This document shows, piece after piece, positions 52,387 to 60,878 of a DNA stretch of 64,000 nucleotides. Positions within the stretch are counted from its first letter, which is position 1; each line of letters starts with the position of its first letter. Where the stretch lies: contig DIDS01000007.1 of NCBI GenBank assembly GCA_002418265.1, positions 15,246-79,245 of the forward strand. Reading direction: 5' to 3'. The position numbers and the translations under genes are program-made. The notes under the pieces are model-generated. The model was given only the letters and a program-made list of their open reading frames with translations, was not told where the DNA came from and ran no database searches. The DNA is from Acidimicrobiia bacterium UBA5794 (lineage in GTDB: Bacteria > Actinomycetota > Acidimicrobiia > Spongiisociales > UBA5794).

Positions 52387-52974
52387 ATGACCCAACCCGC
52401 CTCTCTTCCCGGCACCCTCATCATATTCGGCGACTTCAACTGCCCCTACAGTGCCCTGGCAAGCCACCGGGCCGGTACGCTTGAGCGGTCCGGTGAAACG
52501 GTGGTGGACTGGCGCGGGGTGCAGCACCTTCCCGACCAGCCTCTCGGCGGCAAACCGGTCACAGGAGACATCGCGGACATGTACACGCGGGAGGTTGAAC
52601 AGATTCGATCCCTGCTGCTCACCACCGAGGAGTTCCCCTTGAAGGTCCCGCCGGTGCAACCCAACACCGGGTTGGCGATTGCAGGTTTGGCGCTCACCGA
52701 AACGCAGGAGCGCTCCTCCATTCGCGAGCGGATCTTCGAGGCTTTCTGGCTCGAAGGGCGCGACATCGGTGACCCCGACATCCTGGCCGAACTCGAAGTT
52801 CCGTCATCCGCCAACCTCCCGACGGAGATGACCCGGTGGCAACAGCAGTGGGAATCGTTCGACAATCGGATGATCCCGATGCTCGAACTCCCCGACGGTT
52901 ATGTGTCGAAGGGGCTGGGTGCCCTCAAGCGCCTTGCCGATTGGATCATAGAACTCGACATCCCGTTGCAGTGA
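52387..52974 (+). CDS. DsbA/FrnE-like thioredoxin-fold protein
   Basis: 195 residues from ATG 52387 with GAAGGAG 8 bases upstream. The thioredoxin-fold start LIIFGDFNCPYSALASHRAG places C19-P-Y-S at the active-site position, a one-cysteine motif as in 2-hydroxychromene isomerase/DSBA-like glutathione transferases. The helical insertion and a C-terminal segment (LPDGYVSKGLGALKRL) match the DsbA family. Role unclear: isomerase, oxidoreductase or bacilliredoxin-like are all possible. No signal peptide, so cytoplasmic. Confidence 0.75.
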   Translation: MTQPASLPGTLIIFGDFNCPYSALASHRAGTLERSGETVVDWRGVQHLPDQPLGGKPVTGDIADMYTREVEQIRSLLLTTEEFPLKVPPVQPNTGLAIAGLALTETQERSSIRERIFEAFWLEGRDIGDPDILAELEVPSSANLPTEMTRWQQQWESFDNRMIPMLELPDGYVSKGLGALKRLADWIIELDIPLQ

Positions 52975-53106
52975 CCGACGACCACATGCGAACCAAGCAC
53001 AGCAAAAAGACGATATCTGCCTTCTTCACGCTTGTCGAGGTAGCCGCCCCAGACGAGATCCGCAACTCACGGCGGTTGGATCCGAACGCGCACCATCAGA
53101 ATTGAG

Positions 53107-54930
53107 CTATTCGACGGTCACACTCTTGGCGAGGTTTCGGGGCTGATCAATGTCGTGACCACGGAGCCTTGCAACGTGGTAGGCGAGGAGTTGCAACGGA
53201 ACAACGGCTGCGACCGGTGCAAGGAGATCCTCCATGTCAGGAATCCGGAACACGATGTCGGCATGTGCTGCGATTTCCGTGTCGCTGTCATAGGCCACGG
53301 CAATGATGCGACCACCCCGCGCTTTGACCTCCTCAACGGCTGAGATCACCTTGTCATACACGGCGCGTTGTGTCAGGAGGACGACGACGGGCACCCCGTC
53401 GGTGATGAGTGCAAGGGTTCCGTGCTTCAGCTCACCGGCAGGCATGGCCTCAGAGTGGAGATACGACAGCTCCTTGAGTTTGAGTGATCCTTCCATGGCG
53501 ATGGCATAGTCCAACCCTCTCCCGATGAAGTAGACATCGTTGGCATCAACGATGGACTCCGCTGCAGCCATCACCGGAGCCTGACGCTCAAGAACGGTTT
53601 CGATCGCCGCTGGCAAGAGATGAAGCCCGTAGGCGACCCGGCCTGCAAGCTCGGCATCGACGGTTCCCCTGGCAGCTCCGAGTCGCAACGCCAGGAGGTA
53701 CTGGGCGATCAACATCGCCATATAGGCCTTGGTTGATGCGACCGATATCTCCGGCCCTGCCCGCGTGTAGAGGATGTCGTCTGCGTAACGTGACAACGTC
53801 GAACCAACGACGTTCGTTATCGCAAGCATCCGAGAACCAGAGTCCACGGCCAACCGTGCTGCAGCGAGGGTGTCTGCGGTCTCGCCTGATTGTGAGATCG
53901 CGATCGTCAGATCGTTCGTGCCGATGATGGGATCGGCATAGCGAAGCTCATGGGCATACTCGACGTTGGCCGGCAGCCTGAGAACTCTCCGAAAGATTTC
54001 CTGCCCGATGAGACCTGCGTGAAACGCAGTACCGCAGGCGGTGATCCAGACCCGATCGATTGCGGCGGCGTATTCATCATCAAACCCAACATCTTCGAGC
54101 CACACCGCACCGTCCTGGTTGAGGCGGCTTGCGAGCGTTTCCGTGATGACTGCCGGTTGCTCATGGATCTCCTTGAGCATAAAGGTGTCATAGCCACCCT
54201 TTTCTGCCTGTTCCGCGTTCCAGTCGATGTGGATCACGTCACGGTTCACAACGTCACCTGCGATCGTTTCGATCACGGCACCGTCCTCGGTCACGACAAC
54301 CATCTCGTCATCCTCGATGATCAGGAAGTCTCGGGTGTGGTTGAGAACGGCAGGGATGTCGGATGCGAGAAAGGTCTCTCCCTTTCCAATACCGACAACC
54401 AGCGGGCTGATCTTTCGGACCGCGACGATCGTGCGTGGTTCATGACGCGACATCGCAACCATCGCATAGGCTCCTTCAGACAACGCCACCGTTTTGCGCA
54501 CCGCCTCGGCAAGATCTCCGTCGTATTCGCGGGCGACCAGGTGGGCGAGAATCTCAGAATCCGTATCGCTGACGAATTCGGAACCCTCCGAGGTCAGTTC
54601 GGCCTTCAGCGACTGAAAATTCTCAATGATCCCGTTGTGGACAACCACGAAATTGCCCGAAGGATCGGTGTGTGGATGAGCGTTGGCGTCCGTCGGTGCC
54701 CCATGTGTCGCCCAGCGCGTGTGGCCGATTCCGATCGACCCTGACAGCGGTTCAGACGCCAGAAGTGCCTCAAGGTTGGCGATCTTCCCCTGTGCCTTGC
54801 GAACGCTGATCGAACCATTCGTGACGGCAATTCCGGCCGAGTCGTATCCGCGATACTCGAGTCTTCGGAGTCCGTCGACAAGAATCGGACCAGCTTCTTG
54901 CGGCCCAACATATCCCATGATTCCACACAT
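53107..54930 (-). CDS. glmS: Glucosamine-6-phosphate synthase (isomerising)
   Basis: 607 residues. The N-terminal nucleophile C2 is exposed after Met removal (MCGIMGYVGPQ). Glutaminase domain to about 215, then two SIS domains with ISQSGETADTLAA near 347, and the C-terminal PRNLAKSVTVE motif. It makes glucosamine-6-phosphate from fructose-6-phosphate and glutamine for peptidoglycan. A glmS ribozyme lies in its 5' leader, so its mRNA is probably cut when the product accumulates. Confidence 0.96.
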   Translation of the reverse strand: MCGIMGYVGPQEAGPILVDGLRRLEYRGYDSAGIAVTNGSISVRKAQGKIANLEALLASEPLSGSIGIGHTRWATHGAPTDANAHPHTDPSGNFVVVHNGIIENFQSLKAELTSEGSEFVSDTDSEILAHLVAREYDGDLAEAVRKTVALSEGAYAMVAMSRHEPRTIVAVRKISPLVVGIGKGETFLASDIPAVLNHTRDFLIIEDDEMVVVTEDGAVIETIAGDVVNRDVIHIDWNAEQAEKGGYDTFMLKEIHEQPAVITETLASRLNQDGAVWLEDVGFDDEYAAAIDRVWITACGTAFHAGLIGQEIFRRVLRLPANVEYAHELRYADPIIGTNDLTIAISQSGETADTLAAARLAVDSGSRMLAITNVVGSTLSRYADDILYTRAGPEISVASTKAYMAMLIAQYLLALRLGAARGTVDAELAGRVAYGLHLLPAAIETVLERQAPVMAAAESIVDANDVYFIGRGLDYAIAMEGSLKLKELSYLHSEAMPAGELKHGTLALITDGVPVVVLLTQRAVYDKVISAVEEVKARGGRIIAVAYDSDTEIAAHADIVFRIPDMEDLLAPVAAVVPLQLLAYHVARLRGHDIDQPRNLAKSVTVE

Positions 54931-55008
54931 CGCGCGCGATCTCCCTTTGTCGGTGAGACAGAGATGCGGCGATGAGTGCGAGCCGAGAGGTTCGCACCTT
55001 CACACCGG

Positions 55009-55150
55009 ACTGGGTTCTGTCCCGGAGATCACTCCCCGGATTTTGTCCAGACCGTTACGACCGTGAATGGCCGAGAGGGCATCCGCCGAACGATTCGATA
55101 CTCCCTCTTCCTCGTCGCCTTGGCTCGGCCAAGGGCGGGCGCTGAACAGT
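55009..55150 (-). ncRNA. glmS ribozyme (self-cleaving riboswitch)
   Basis: Read on the minus strand, the leader of glmS carries the class hallmarks in order: the cleavage site A/GCGCC (A at 55143, G at 55142), a P1 stem CTTGGC/GCCAAG, GACGAGG (55116-55110), TATCGAA (55100-55094), TTCGGCGGAT (55090-55081) with GCCCTC, a P3-like stem CGGCC/GGTCG, CGTAACGG (55059-55052), and a P4-type hairpin CCGGGGA-GTGA-TCTCCGG capped by a GNRA loop (55040-55022). This is the same order and spacing as the B. subtilis glmS ribozyme as I remember it. It ends about 78 bases before the glmS ATG. GlcN6P acts as the cofactor for cleavage in known members. Confidence 0.92.
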
Positions 55151-55229
55151 TGTGCATCTCCGCGTCATATTCGATTGTGAGTAAAGCATAGGACCGATCC
55201 TGGCTTGCGTCAGAATTCCCGTGTGGGGA

Positions 55230-56552
55230 TCAGGAGAGACGATCCCTCACGACGTCAACGATCGATTCTGCAACCGTGGTCGCTTCACCGGCGCTTGGTG
55301 CTTCAACCATCACTCGGATCAACGGCTCTGTTCCCGACGCTCGAACAAGAACCCGTCCTCGAGGACCGAGAGTACGCTCGGCACGTTTCACCGACGCAGC
55401 AATCTCAGGATCTGATTCCCAGCCATCCTTGGAGCCCACGTGAACATTCAGCAGTATCTGCGGCAGCTCCATCATGACCTTCCGCAGCTCGGAAAGCGGT
55501 TGACCCGTTGCCGCCATGACTTCCATGAGCCTCAGCGCTGTGCGGAGGCCGTCTCCTGTACAACGATCTTCGAGCAGGATGTGGCCCGATTGCTCTCCAC
55601 CAACGATCGCCTGAGTCCTGCGCATTGCTTCAACGACGTAACGATCTCCAACGGGAGTCACAACCACCTTGATGCCGAGTCGCTCCATGGCGTGATGAAA
55701 ACCGAGATTCGACATCACGGTCGCGACGACCGTGTCATGCTTCAGCTTCCCCCGCTCATGCTGCCACTTGGCGAATATCGCCATGATGACGTCGCCGTCG
55801 CACACCGCACCGTTCTCATCGACAGCGATCAGTCGGTCGGCGTCGCCATCGAATGCGAACGCGACCCTTCCGCCTGCAACAGCCGCTACCGCCTCGGGAT
55901 GTGTGGCCCCCACACCGTCGTTGATGTTCATCCCGTTTGGTGTATCGGCAATGACCTCAACCGATGCACCGACCTTGTCAAACAATGCAGGCGCAGCCAA
56001 GAAGGCGGCACCGTTTGCGCAATCGACCACAAACTCGAGACCCCGCATTGAGTACTCGACCGTCTGGGAGATCTTGTCGACATATCGGGCGACGGAACCG
56101 GTCATCTGCGTCTGTATCCCGACATTCGTCCCCACTGGCCGCGAATGTTTCTCTGAACTTGCGTATCTGGCTTCGATTGCTGCTTCGAGATCGTCAGAGA
56201 GCTTTGCACCGTCCTTGCCGAAGAACTTGATGCCGTTGTCCTCAGCCGGGTTGTGTGAGGCAGAGACCATCACGGCCAGGGAGGCACCGGTATCGCGTGC
56301 GAGGCGACTCACACCACCGACAGGGATGATCCCGAGATCGACCGTGTCGATGCCGACCGAATTGAAACCGGCAGCAACCGCAGAGCTGAGCATGGGACCC
56401 GATCGACGGGTGTCACGACCGATGACGACATGCCCCTCGATGTTCGAACCAGCAGCGCGGGCCAGGTTCAGCGCCAGGTCGGCCGTGAGGTCTGAGTTTG
56501 CGACCCCACGAACACCGTCCGTTCCGAACAGGCGTGGGTTTGTGTCTTCCAT
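55230..56552 (-). CDS. glmM: Phosphoglucosamine mutase
   Basis: 440 residues from ATG 56552, with CGGAGGG 10 bases upstream; a TTG three codons earlier is too close to it. LFGTDGVRG at the start, phospho-serine S99 in MVSASHNP, metal-binding AFDGDADRLI near 237, and RASGTEPLIRVMVEA near 405. Converts glucosamine-6-P to glucosamine-1-P, the step after GlmS. It lies upstream of the glmS ribozyme on the same strand. The open question is whether glmM and glmS share a transcript. Confidence 0.96.
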   Translation of the reverse strand: MEDTNPRLFGTDGVRGVANSDLTADLALNLARAAGSNIEGHVVIGRDTRRSGPMLSSAVAAGFNSVGIDTVDLGIIPVGGVSRLARDTGASLAVMVSASHNPAEDNGIKFFGKDGAKLSDDLEAAIEARYASSEKHSRPVGTNVGIQTQMTGSVARYVDKISQTVEYSMRGLEFVVDCANGAAFLAAPALFDKVGASVEVIADTPNGMNINDGVGATHPEAVAAVAGGRVAFAFDGDADRLIAVDENGAVCDGDVIMAIFAKWQHERGKLKHDTVVATVMSNLGFHHAMERLGIKVVVTPVGDRYVVEAMRRTQAIVGGEQSGHILLEDRCTGDGLRTALRLMEVMAATGQPLSELRKVMMELPQILLNVHVGSKDGWESDPEIAASVKRAERTLGPRGRVLVRASGTEPLIRVMVEAPSAGEATTVAESIVDVVRDRLS

Positions 56553-56590
56553 GCTGAGCAATCCCTCCGGGTGAGAACCCCGAAGGCAAT

Positions 56591-56989
56591 CTACCGCTTG
56601 GTGAACTGAGGTGCGCGACGCGCCTTGCGAAGACCGTACTTCTTCGGCTCGACACGGCGATCATCGCGGGTGAGCAAGCCTTCCTTCTTCAAGGCTGGGC
56701 GCAACTCGGGATCGATGGTGATGAGCCCACGGGCGATACCGAGTCGGAGCGCATCGCTCTGACCCGTTGTCCCGCCACCATGGAGGGTGGCGTGGACATC
56801 GTAACGGCCTTCGAGGTCAGTGATCTTGAACGCCTCGTGGACACGACGACGAAGTGCCGGATCCTTGAAGTAGTCATCGAGCGTTCGCCCGTTGAGTGTG
56901 TACTCACCCGTTCCGTCATAGAGACGGACGCGAGCGACCGACCTCTTGCGGCGACCGGTGGACTGTGTAAGAGGTTTGGCGTTTGCCAT
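56591..56989 (-). CDS. rpsI: Ribosomal protein uS9
   Basis: 132 residues. STGRRKRSVARVRLYDG start and the C-terminal RRVEPKKYGLRKARRAPQFTKR with the terminal KR that contacts P-site tRNA. Start overlaps the rplM stop by one base (TGATG-type), so the two are coupled as usual. Confidence 0.97.
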   Translation of the reverse strand: MANAKPLTQSTGRRKRSVARVRLYDGTGEYTLNGRTLDDYFKDPALRRRVHEAFKITDLEGRYDVHATLHGGGTTGQSDALRLGIARGLITIDPELRPALKKEGLLTRDDRRVEPKKYGLRKARRAPQFTKR

Positions 56990-57453
56990 CAGGCGTCAAC
57001 CTTTCGGTACTTGAGGGTGAGTGGCTGAGGCTTCTGAGCCTCGTGGGGATGGTCAGGTCCGGCGTACACCTTGAGCTTGCGGAATATTTGCCGACCGAGA
57101 CGGTTGTGCGGCAGCATTCCCCGAATGGCGGCCTCAACAAGACGCTCGGGATGATCCTTGCGGACCTGGGAAAACGTCTCAGCGCGCAGACCCCCCGGAT
57201 AGCCTGAGTGGCGGTAGTAGATCTTTTCGATCTCCTTGTTCCCAGAAACGTGCACCTTGCCGGCATTGACCACGATCACGAAGTCGCCACCATCGACATG
57301 GGGTGCATAGGTCGGCTTGTGCTTGCCACGGAGTTTCTGAGCAACCTCGGATGCAAGACGACCGAGCGGTACGTCCTGTGCATCAATGACATACCACGAC
57401 CGTGAAATGTCACCGGGCTTGGGCGAGAACGTTCTTTGGAGCTTTGGCTTCAC
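56989..57453 (-). CDS. rplM: Ribosomal protein uL13
   Basis: 154 residues from GTG 57453 with AAGGGA 9 bases upstream; the frame stays open 19 codons further, but that part holds a hairpin. RSWYVIDAQDVPLGRLASEVAQKLRGKHKPTYAPHVD and MLPHNRLGRQIFRKLKVYAG are the family core. Forms the rplM-rpsI pair. Confidence 0.95.
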   Translation of the reverse strand: MKPKLQRTFSPKPGDISRSWYVIDAQDVPLGRLASEVAQKLRGKHKPTYAPHVDGGDFVIVVNAGKVHVSGNKEIEKIYYRHSGYPGGLRAETFSQVRKDHPERLVEAAIRGMLPHNRLGRQIFRKLKVYAGPDHPHEAQKPQPLTLKYRKVDA

Positions 57454-57488
57454 GGGCAACTGTCCCTTGAGAAAGGCGTCAGGAAACG

Positions 57489-57504
57489 GCCCCCGTTCGG
57501 GGGC
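57489..57504. promoter_or_regulatory. GC hairpin in the rplM-rpsI leader
   Basis: Perfect GCCCCCG/CGGGGGC stem of 7 bp closing on a 2-base centre (so a 5-bp stem with a 6-nt loop in practice), about 36 bp before the rplM GTG. It could be part of an r-protein leader that binds L13 or S9 for autoregulation, as known for other bacteria. Evidence is structural only. Confidence 0.4.
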
Positions 57505-57592
57505 GAGCACTGATGATATCGACCGTTTGCCTCAATCGGCAGCCAGAATCACAGAATCTCACCCAACTCCCAATCGGTCTACTCTTCTGCTG

Positions 57593-58786
57593 ATGCCGAT
57601 CACCATTGACACGATCAGGGCCGCCGAGGAGCGCATCCGCCGAGTCGTTCTGGAAACACCGACGTTGCCATCAACCTCGTTTTCCCGTTTGACGGGGTGC
57701 GATCTGTTGCTCAAGGCTGAGAACCTCCAGCGAACTGGTTCTTTCAAGATCCGCGGGGCACTCAACGCCATTTCTCAACTGACGGATGCACAAAAGGCGC
57801 TCGGCGTCGTGGCAGCGTCTGCCGGAAACCATGCACAGGGAGTTGCGCTCGCATCGCGGGAACTTGGAATCGACTCCACCGTGTTCATGCCGGAGAACGC
57901 AGCGATACCGAAAGTGTCTGCCACGGCCGAATATGGGGCAACCGTGAGACTTGGCGGAGCCAACCTCGCTGAGGCAACGGATCACGGACTTGCGTTCGCG
58001 GACGAATCGGGTGCATCCATGATCCACCCATATGATGATCCAAACATCATCACCGGTCAGGGGACCCTCGGGTTGGAGCTCGTACGCCAGGTCCCTGACG
58101 TCGAAACCGTCGTGATCCCAGTGGGAGGTGGCGGTCTCATCTCGGGTTCGGCGATCGCGATCAAGGCACTGCGTCCAGAGGCACGCATCATCGGGGTCCA
58201 CGCCGAGGCCGTCCCGACGTACATCGAGGCGAGAAACACGGGTATCGCCAGGCAGATCGTGGGTCTCCCGACGGTTGCCGACGGGATCGCTGTGTCGCGT
58301 CCCTCCCAGACCTGCTTTGCAATCATCGAAGAACACGTGGATGAACTCGTCACGGTCACCGACCGTCAGATCATGGAGTCCGTGACGCTGCTGCTCGAGC
58401 GGGCGAAGTACCTCGTCGAGCCGTCCGGTGCCTCCGGTGTCGCTGCGATACTCAACGCCAAGGTGACGAACACCGGCAGGACGGTCGTTGTCCTGTCTGG
58501 TGGCAATGTTGATCTTCTTCTGCTCGATTCGATGATCCGTCACGGACTCGAGACACGGGGTCGGTTTGCATCGTTTGCTGTTGTCGTTCCCGATGAGCCC
58601 GGCAATCTGGCCCAGGTCCTGACAGAGGTGGGGAACCGCGGGGGCAACGTTCTTTCAGTCGAGCACCACCGAGAGGGCACGGGACTCGAATTCGGTACGG
58701 TCAAGATCACGCTTTCGATCGAGACCCGCTCGGCCGAGCACTACGCCGAGATTCGAAAGGCGCTGGGCGCATACATGGTTGAGTGA
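57593..58786 (+). CDS. ilvA: Threonine ammonia-lyase
   Basis: 397 residues from ATG 57593. PLP lysine K52 in RTGSFKIRGALN, the glycine loop VVIPVGGGGLISG near 175, and a C-terminal ACT-type domain (FAVVVPDEPGNLAQVL, from about 325), the short IlvA/TdcB layout. It makes 2-oxobutyrate from threonine. With cimA in the same window the cell has both entries to isoleucine. It is inserted in plus orientation inside an otherwise minus-strand ribosomal region, between truA and rplM. Confidence 0.92.
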   Translation: MPITIDTIRAAEERIRRVVLETPTLPSTSFSRLTGCDLLLKAENLQRTGSFKIRGALNAISQLTDAQKALGVVAASAGNHAQGVALASRELGIDSTVFMPENAAIPKVSATAEYGATVRLGGANLAEATDHGLAFADESGASMIHPYDDPNIITGQGTLGLELVRQVPDVETVVIPVGGGGLISGSAIAIKALRPEARIIGVHAEAVPTYIEARNTGIARQIVGLPTVADGIAVSRPSQTCFAIIEEHVDELVTVTDRQIMESVTLLLERAKYLVEPSGASGVAAILNAKVTNTGRTVVVLSGGNVDLLLLDSMIRHGLETRGRFASFAVVVPDEPGNLAQVLTEVGNRGGNVLSVEHHREGTGLEFGTVKITLSIETRSAEHYAEIRKALGAYMVE

Positions 58787-58789
58787 ATC

Positions 58790-58855
58790 AGACGTCAGAA
58801 GTCAGACCATCCGTCCCCCCTCCAGGGGGGACGGGCGACTTCTGGCTTCTGATCA
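58790..58855. repeat. Palindromic element: heptamers flanking GC hairpin, copy 4
   Basis: AGACGTC, AGAAGTC, then hairpin CCGTCCCCCCT/AGGGGGGACGG (58811-58834), then GACTTCTGGCTTCTGATC in the opposite sense, so TCAGAAG and CTTCTGA can pair around the core. It begins 3 bp after the ilvA stop and contains the truA stop codon (58853-58855). It probably also ends transcription for both convergent genes. Confidence 0.8.
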
Positions 58856-59617
58856 GTACCGGGCCCAGGTGGGGCGTGGGAGAGATTCGTCTCCGTACGA
58901 GACGGCGACCAGGAAGAGGGCATGGGCAGGTGCGACGCCCATGGTCAGGCTTCGATCGCCTGATGCCAGGATGTCGGGCACGGCATCAGGATCCACCTTG
59001 CCGGCTCCAACAGCGACGCTGAACGCGGCAATTGAGCGAACCATCTGGTGGCAGAACGCTGCGGCACCAATGGAAAGGTCGACGCGATCGCCGTCGCCTC
59101 TCCAACGGGCCCACTCCAGCACCCGAACCGTGGAACGATCTCGGTAGCGGCGGCAAAACGCCGCGAAGTCATGCTCCCCAACGAGATGCGCACATGCCCT
59201 GTTCATCAAGCCGACATCAAGTTGATCCTTGACGTGCCATGTCGTCGTGCTGAGAAGGGGATCGTGAATGTTCGCATTGAAGATCTGATATCGATAAGCG
59301 CGACCCGTGGCCGAAAAACGAGCGTGGAAGTCACGATCAACCTCGGTCAGACTCCGTACAGCGATCTCGGGCGCGAGCTGTTTGTTGAGGGATTGCAGGA
59401 CATAGTCGGTGTTGATCTCACGCGACACGAACGATACGACCTGTTGTGTGGCATGCACGCCCTTGTCCGTCCTTCCGGCGACCTGGGTCGAGGCACCTGC
59501 GGTATGTGGCCTGAGCGCGCGCTCAAGCTCTCCCTGAACGGTTCGGACCTCCTTTTGAATCCCGTAGCCGAAAAACGATGAACCGTCATAGGCAAGATCC
59601 ATTCGATACGTCGGCAT
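58853..59617 (-). CDS. truA: tRNA pseudouridine(38-40) synthase
   Basis: 254 residues. Catalytic D51 in VAGRTDKGVHA, YDGSSFFGYGIQ at the start and FLVAVSYGDE at the end are family marks. Modifies positions 38-40 of the tRNA anticodon arm. In most actinobacteria it follows rplQ directly; here two extra genes and 1.3 kb separate them. The stop codon is inside a repeat element. Confidence 0.95.
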   Translation of the reverse strand: MPTYRMDLAYDGSSFFGYGIQKEVRTVQGELERALRPHTAGASTQVAGRTDKGVHATQQVVSFVSREINTDYVLQSLNKQLAPEIAVRSLTEVDRDFHARFSATGRAYRYQIFNANIHDPLLSTTTWHVKDQLDVGLMNRACAHLVGEHDFAAFCRRYRDRSTVRVLEWARWRGDGDRVDLSIGAAAFCHQMVRSIAAFSVAVGAGKVDPDAVPDILASGDRSLTMGVAPAHALFLVAVSYGDESLPRPTWARY

Positions 59618-59668
59618 CTAGTGTCCCGTCCGGTAGATCGTGCTGAAATCGCACCGGCCCGACACTAG
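59618..59668. promoter_or_regulatory. Structured spacer between the Yip1-like gene and truA
   Basis: Outer perfect 8-bp inverted repeat CTAGTGTC / GACACTAG (59618-59625, 59661-59668) enclosing an inner stem GTGC-N7-GCAC. It fills the whole spacer: one arm contains the Yip1-like stop codon and the other ends at the base next to the truA start. It could limit or couple truA translation. Confidence 0.55.
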
Positions 59669-60195
59669 AAGATCCTCAGATTGCTCGCGATCTGTTGAAC
59701 AATGACGACGGCCACATATCCACCGACCGCAGCGACCAGTGCCCGCGATGTCGCAAGGTCGGACACGTATGAGATCCCCCTCGCAACGATGACAACGAAC
59801 CACGCCGCGCCGACCACCAGGATGAGGGCAAACTGGTCGTAGTCGAACAGCAATCGCGCAAAAATCAGAACCAAGAGCGTCGGATAGGCGAACCCGGAAA
59901 TCCGGAGATACATCGGGAAAGCTCCGTGGCCGTTGAGGAGGTAGTGAACAATGGCGTACGTAGCCCCCGAATAGAGCAGCCAAAACACACCTCCCGACAG
60001 CAGAATCGCAACGATGTCGAGGGGGTTTCGTAGCATATGCCCAATGGACACACCTGTTCCGAGAGCGAGGAGCACCTGGGTGATGGCAACCAGAATCGCA
60101 CCGTCGCCGGTGGCGCGGTCATTGAAGTCCATCCACACGAACGCGTCACGTTCGAGTTTGATGGTCTGGAGAAGGCGGTGAAACACAACGCCCAC
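59665..60195 (-). CDS. YIP1-family membrane protein
   Basis: 176 residues with about five hydrophobic segments. FHRLLQTIKLERDAFVWMDFNDRATGDGAILVA at the N-terminus and the Gly-rich GGVFWLLYSGATYAIVHYLL core fit bacterial Yip1-domain proteins, with the helix before the first segment. Function unknown in bacteria. Lies between a Nudix gene and truA on the same strand. Confidence 0.7.
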   Translation of the reverse strand: MGVVFHRLLQTIKLERDAFVWMDFNDRATGDGAILVAITQVLLALGTGVSIGHMLRNPLDIVAILLSGGVFWLLYSGATYAIVHYLLNGHGAFPMYLRISGFAYPTLLVLIFARLLFDYDQFALILVVGAAWFVVIVARGISYVSDLATSRALVAAVGGYVAVVIVQQIASNLRIF

Positions 60196-60272
60196 GAGCG
60201 GTTACCCCTTCGTGCGGTCTGATAGAGAGTACCGCCGCATGTGTCAAACGGTTCCGGCACCCGAAGTCGGGA

Positions 60273-60818
60273 TCAAGAGATCATCTCGAACAGTCGACGA
60301 GCGCCGGCGGTGGCCGCCGTGTCAAGGCCAAAATCAGCAAGGTCATCAAACCGAACCCATTCCGCCTCAAGCACCTCGTCGAGAGGTCCGATCCGGTTTG
60401 ACGTCGCAACAAACCCGACAGCGAGATCAAGGTGTAAGTGGGCTGGTTCATGCCCGTGGGCAGGAATCGAATGTGCATCGACCCTCACGAGTGATGATCC
60501 CACTCGCACGAGATCAGCAATACCTGTCTCCTCAGCGATCTCACGTCGGGCGGCTGACTCCACGGTGCGATCATCGGACTCGATATGCCCACCGGGTTGC
60601 AACCACCGCCTCAGCTTGTTGTGGTGGATGAGAAGGAGCGACTGGAGATCAGGCGAAGCGACAAACCCGGAAGCCGTGAAATGCCCGGGAGAGAACTCTG
60701 TCCGCGACCACATGGGACGTTCCTGCGAGAGGGCAACCAGAGCGATGTCATACGAGGCAGAGTCACCGGCGGGTCGATACCCACGGACCGCCGCCTCGAT
60801 GTCACTGGGCCCATGCAT
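60273..60818 (-). CDS. Nudix hydrolase
   Basis: 181 residues. Nudix box GGHIESDDRTVESAARREIAEETG near 75-98, with two to three changes that keep the catalytic REIAEE core. The preceding LLLIHHNKLRRWLQPGG and the following VDAHSIPAHGHEPAHLHLDLAVGF are shared with a group of uncharacterised Nudix proteins. Substrate unknown. It separates rplQ from the Yip1-like and truA genes. Confidence 0.85.
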   Translation of the reverse strand: MHGPSDIEAAVRGYRPAGDSASYDIALVALSQERPMWSRTEFSPGHFTASGFVASPDLQSLLLIHHNKLRRWLQPGGHIESDDRTVESAARREIAEETGIADLVRVGSSLVRVDAHSIPAHGHEPAHLHLDLAVGFVATSNRIGPLDEVLEAEWVRFDDLADFGLDTAATAGARRLFEMIS

Positions 60819-60836
60819 GAACGACAGACTAAGGAA

Positions 60837-60864
60837 GCGGAAAGCTGTGAACGGAAAGCTGTGA
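60837..60864. repeat. Heptamer array after rplQ
   Basis: GCGGAAA, GCTGTGA, ACGGAAA, GCTGTGA in phase; the GCTGTGA unit is the reverse complement of TCACAGC. It ends 14 bp before the rplQ stop. Confidence 0.75.
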
Positions 60865-60878
60865 GCGGGAGTTGGTCG

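Noticed and set aside
52971..53105. Possible 44-codon gene starting GTG across the stop of the DsbA-like gene
   Set aside because: No ribosome site, no recognisable motif, and it ends directly against convergent glmS. Likely non-coding.
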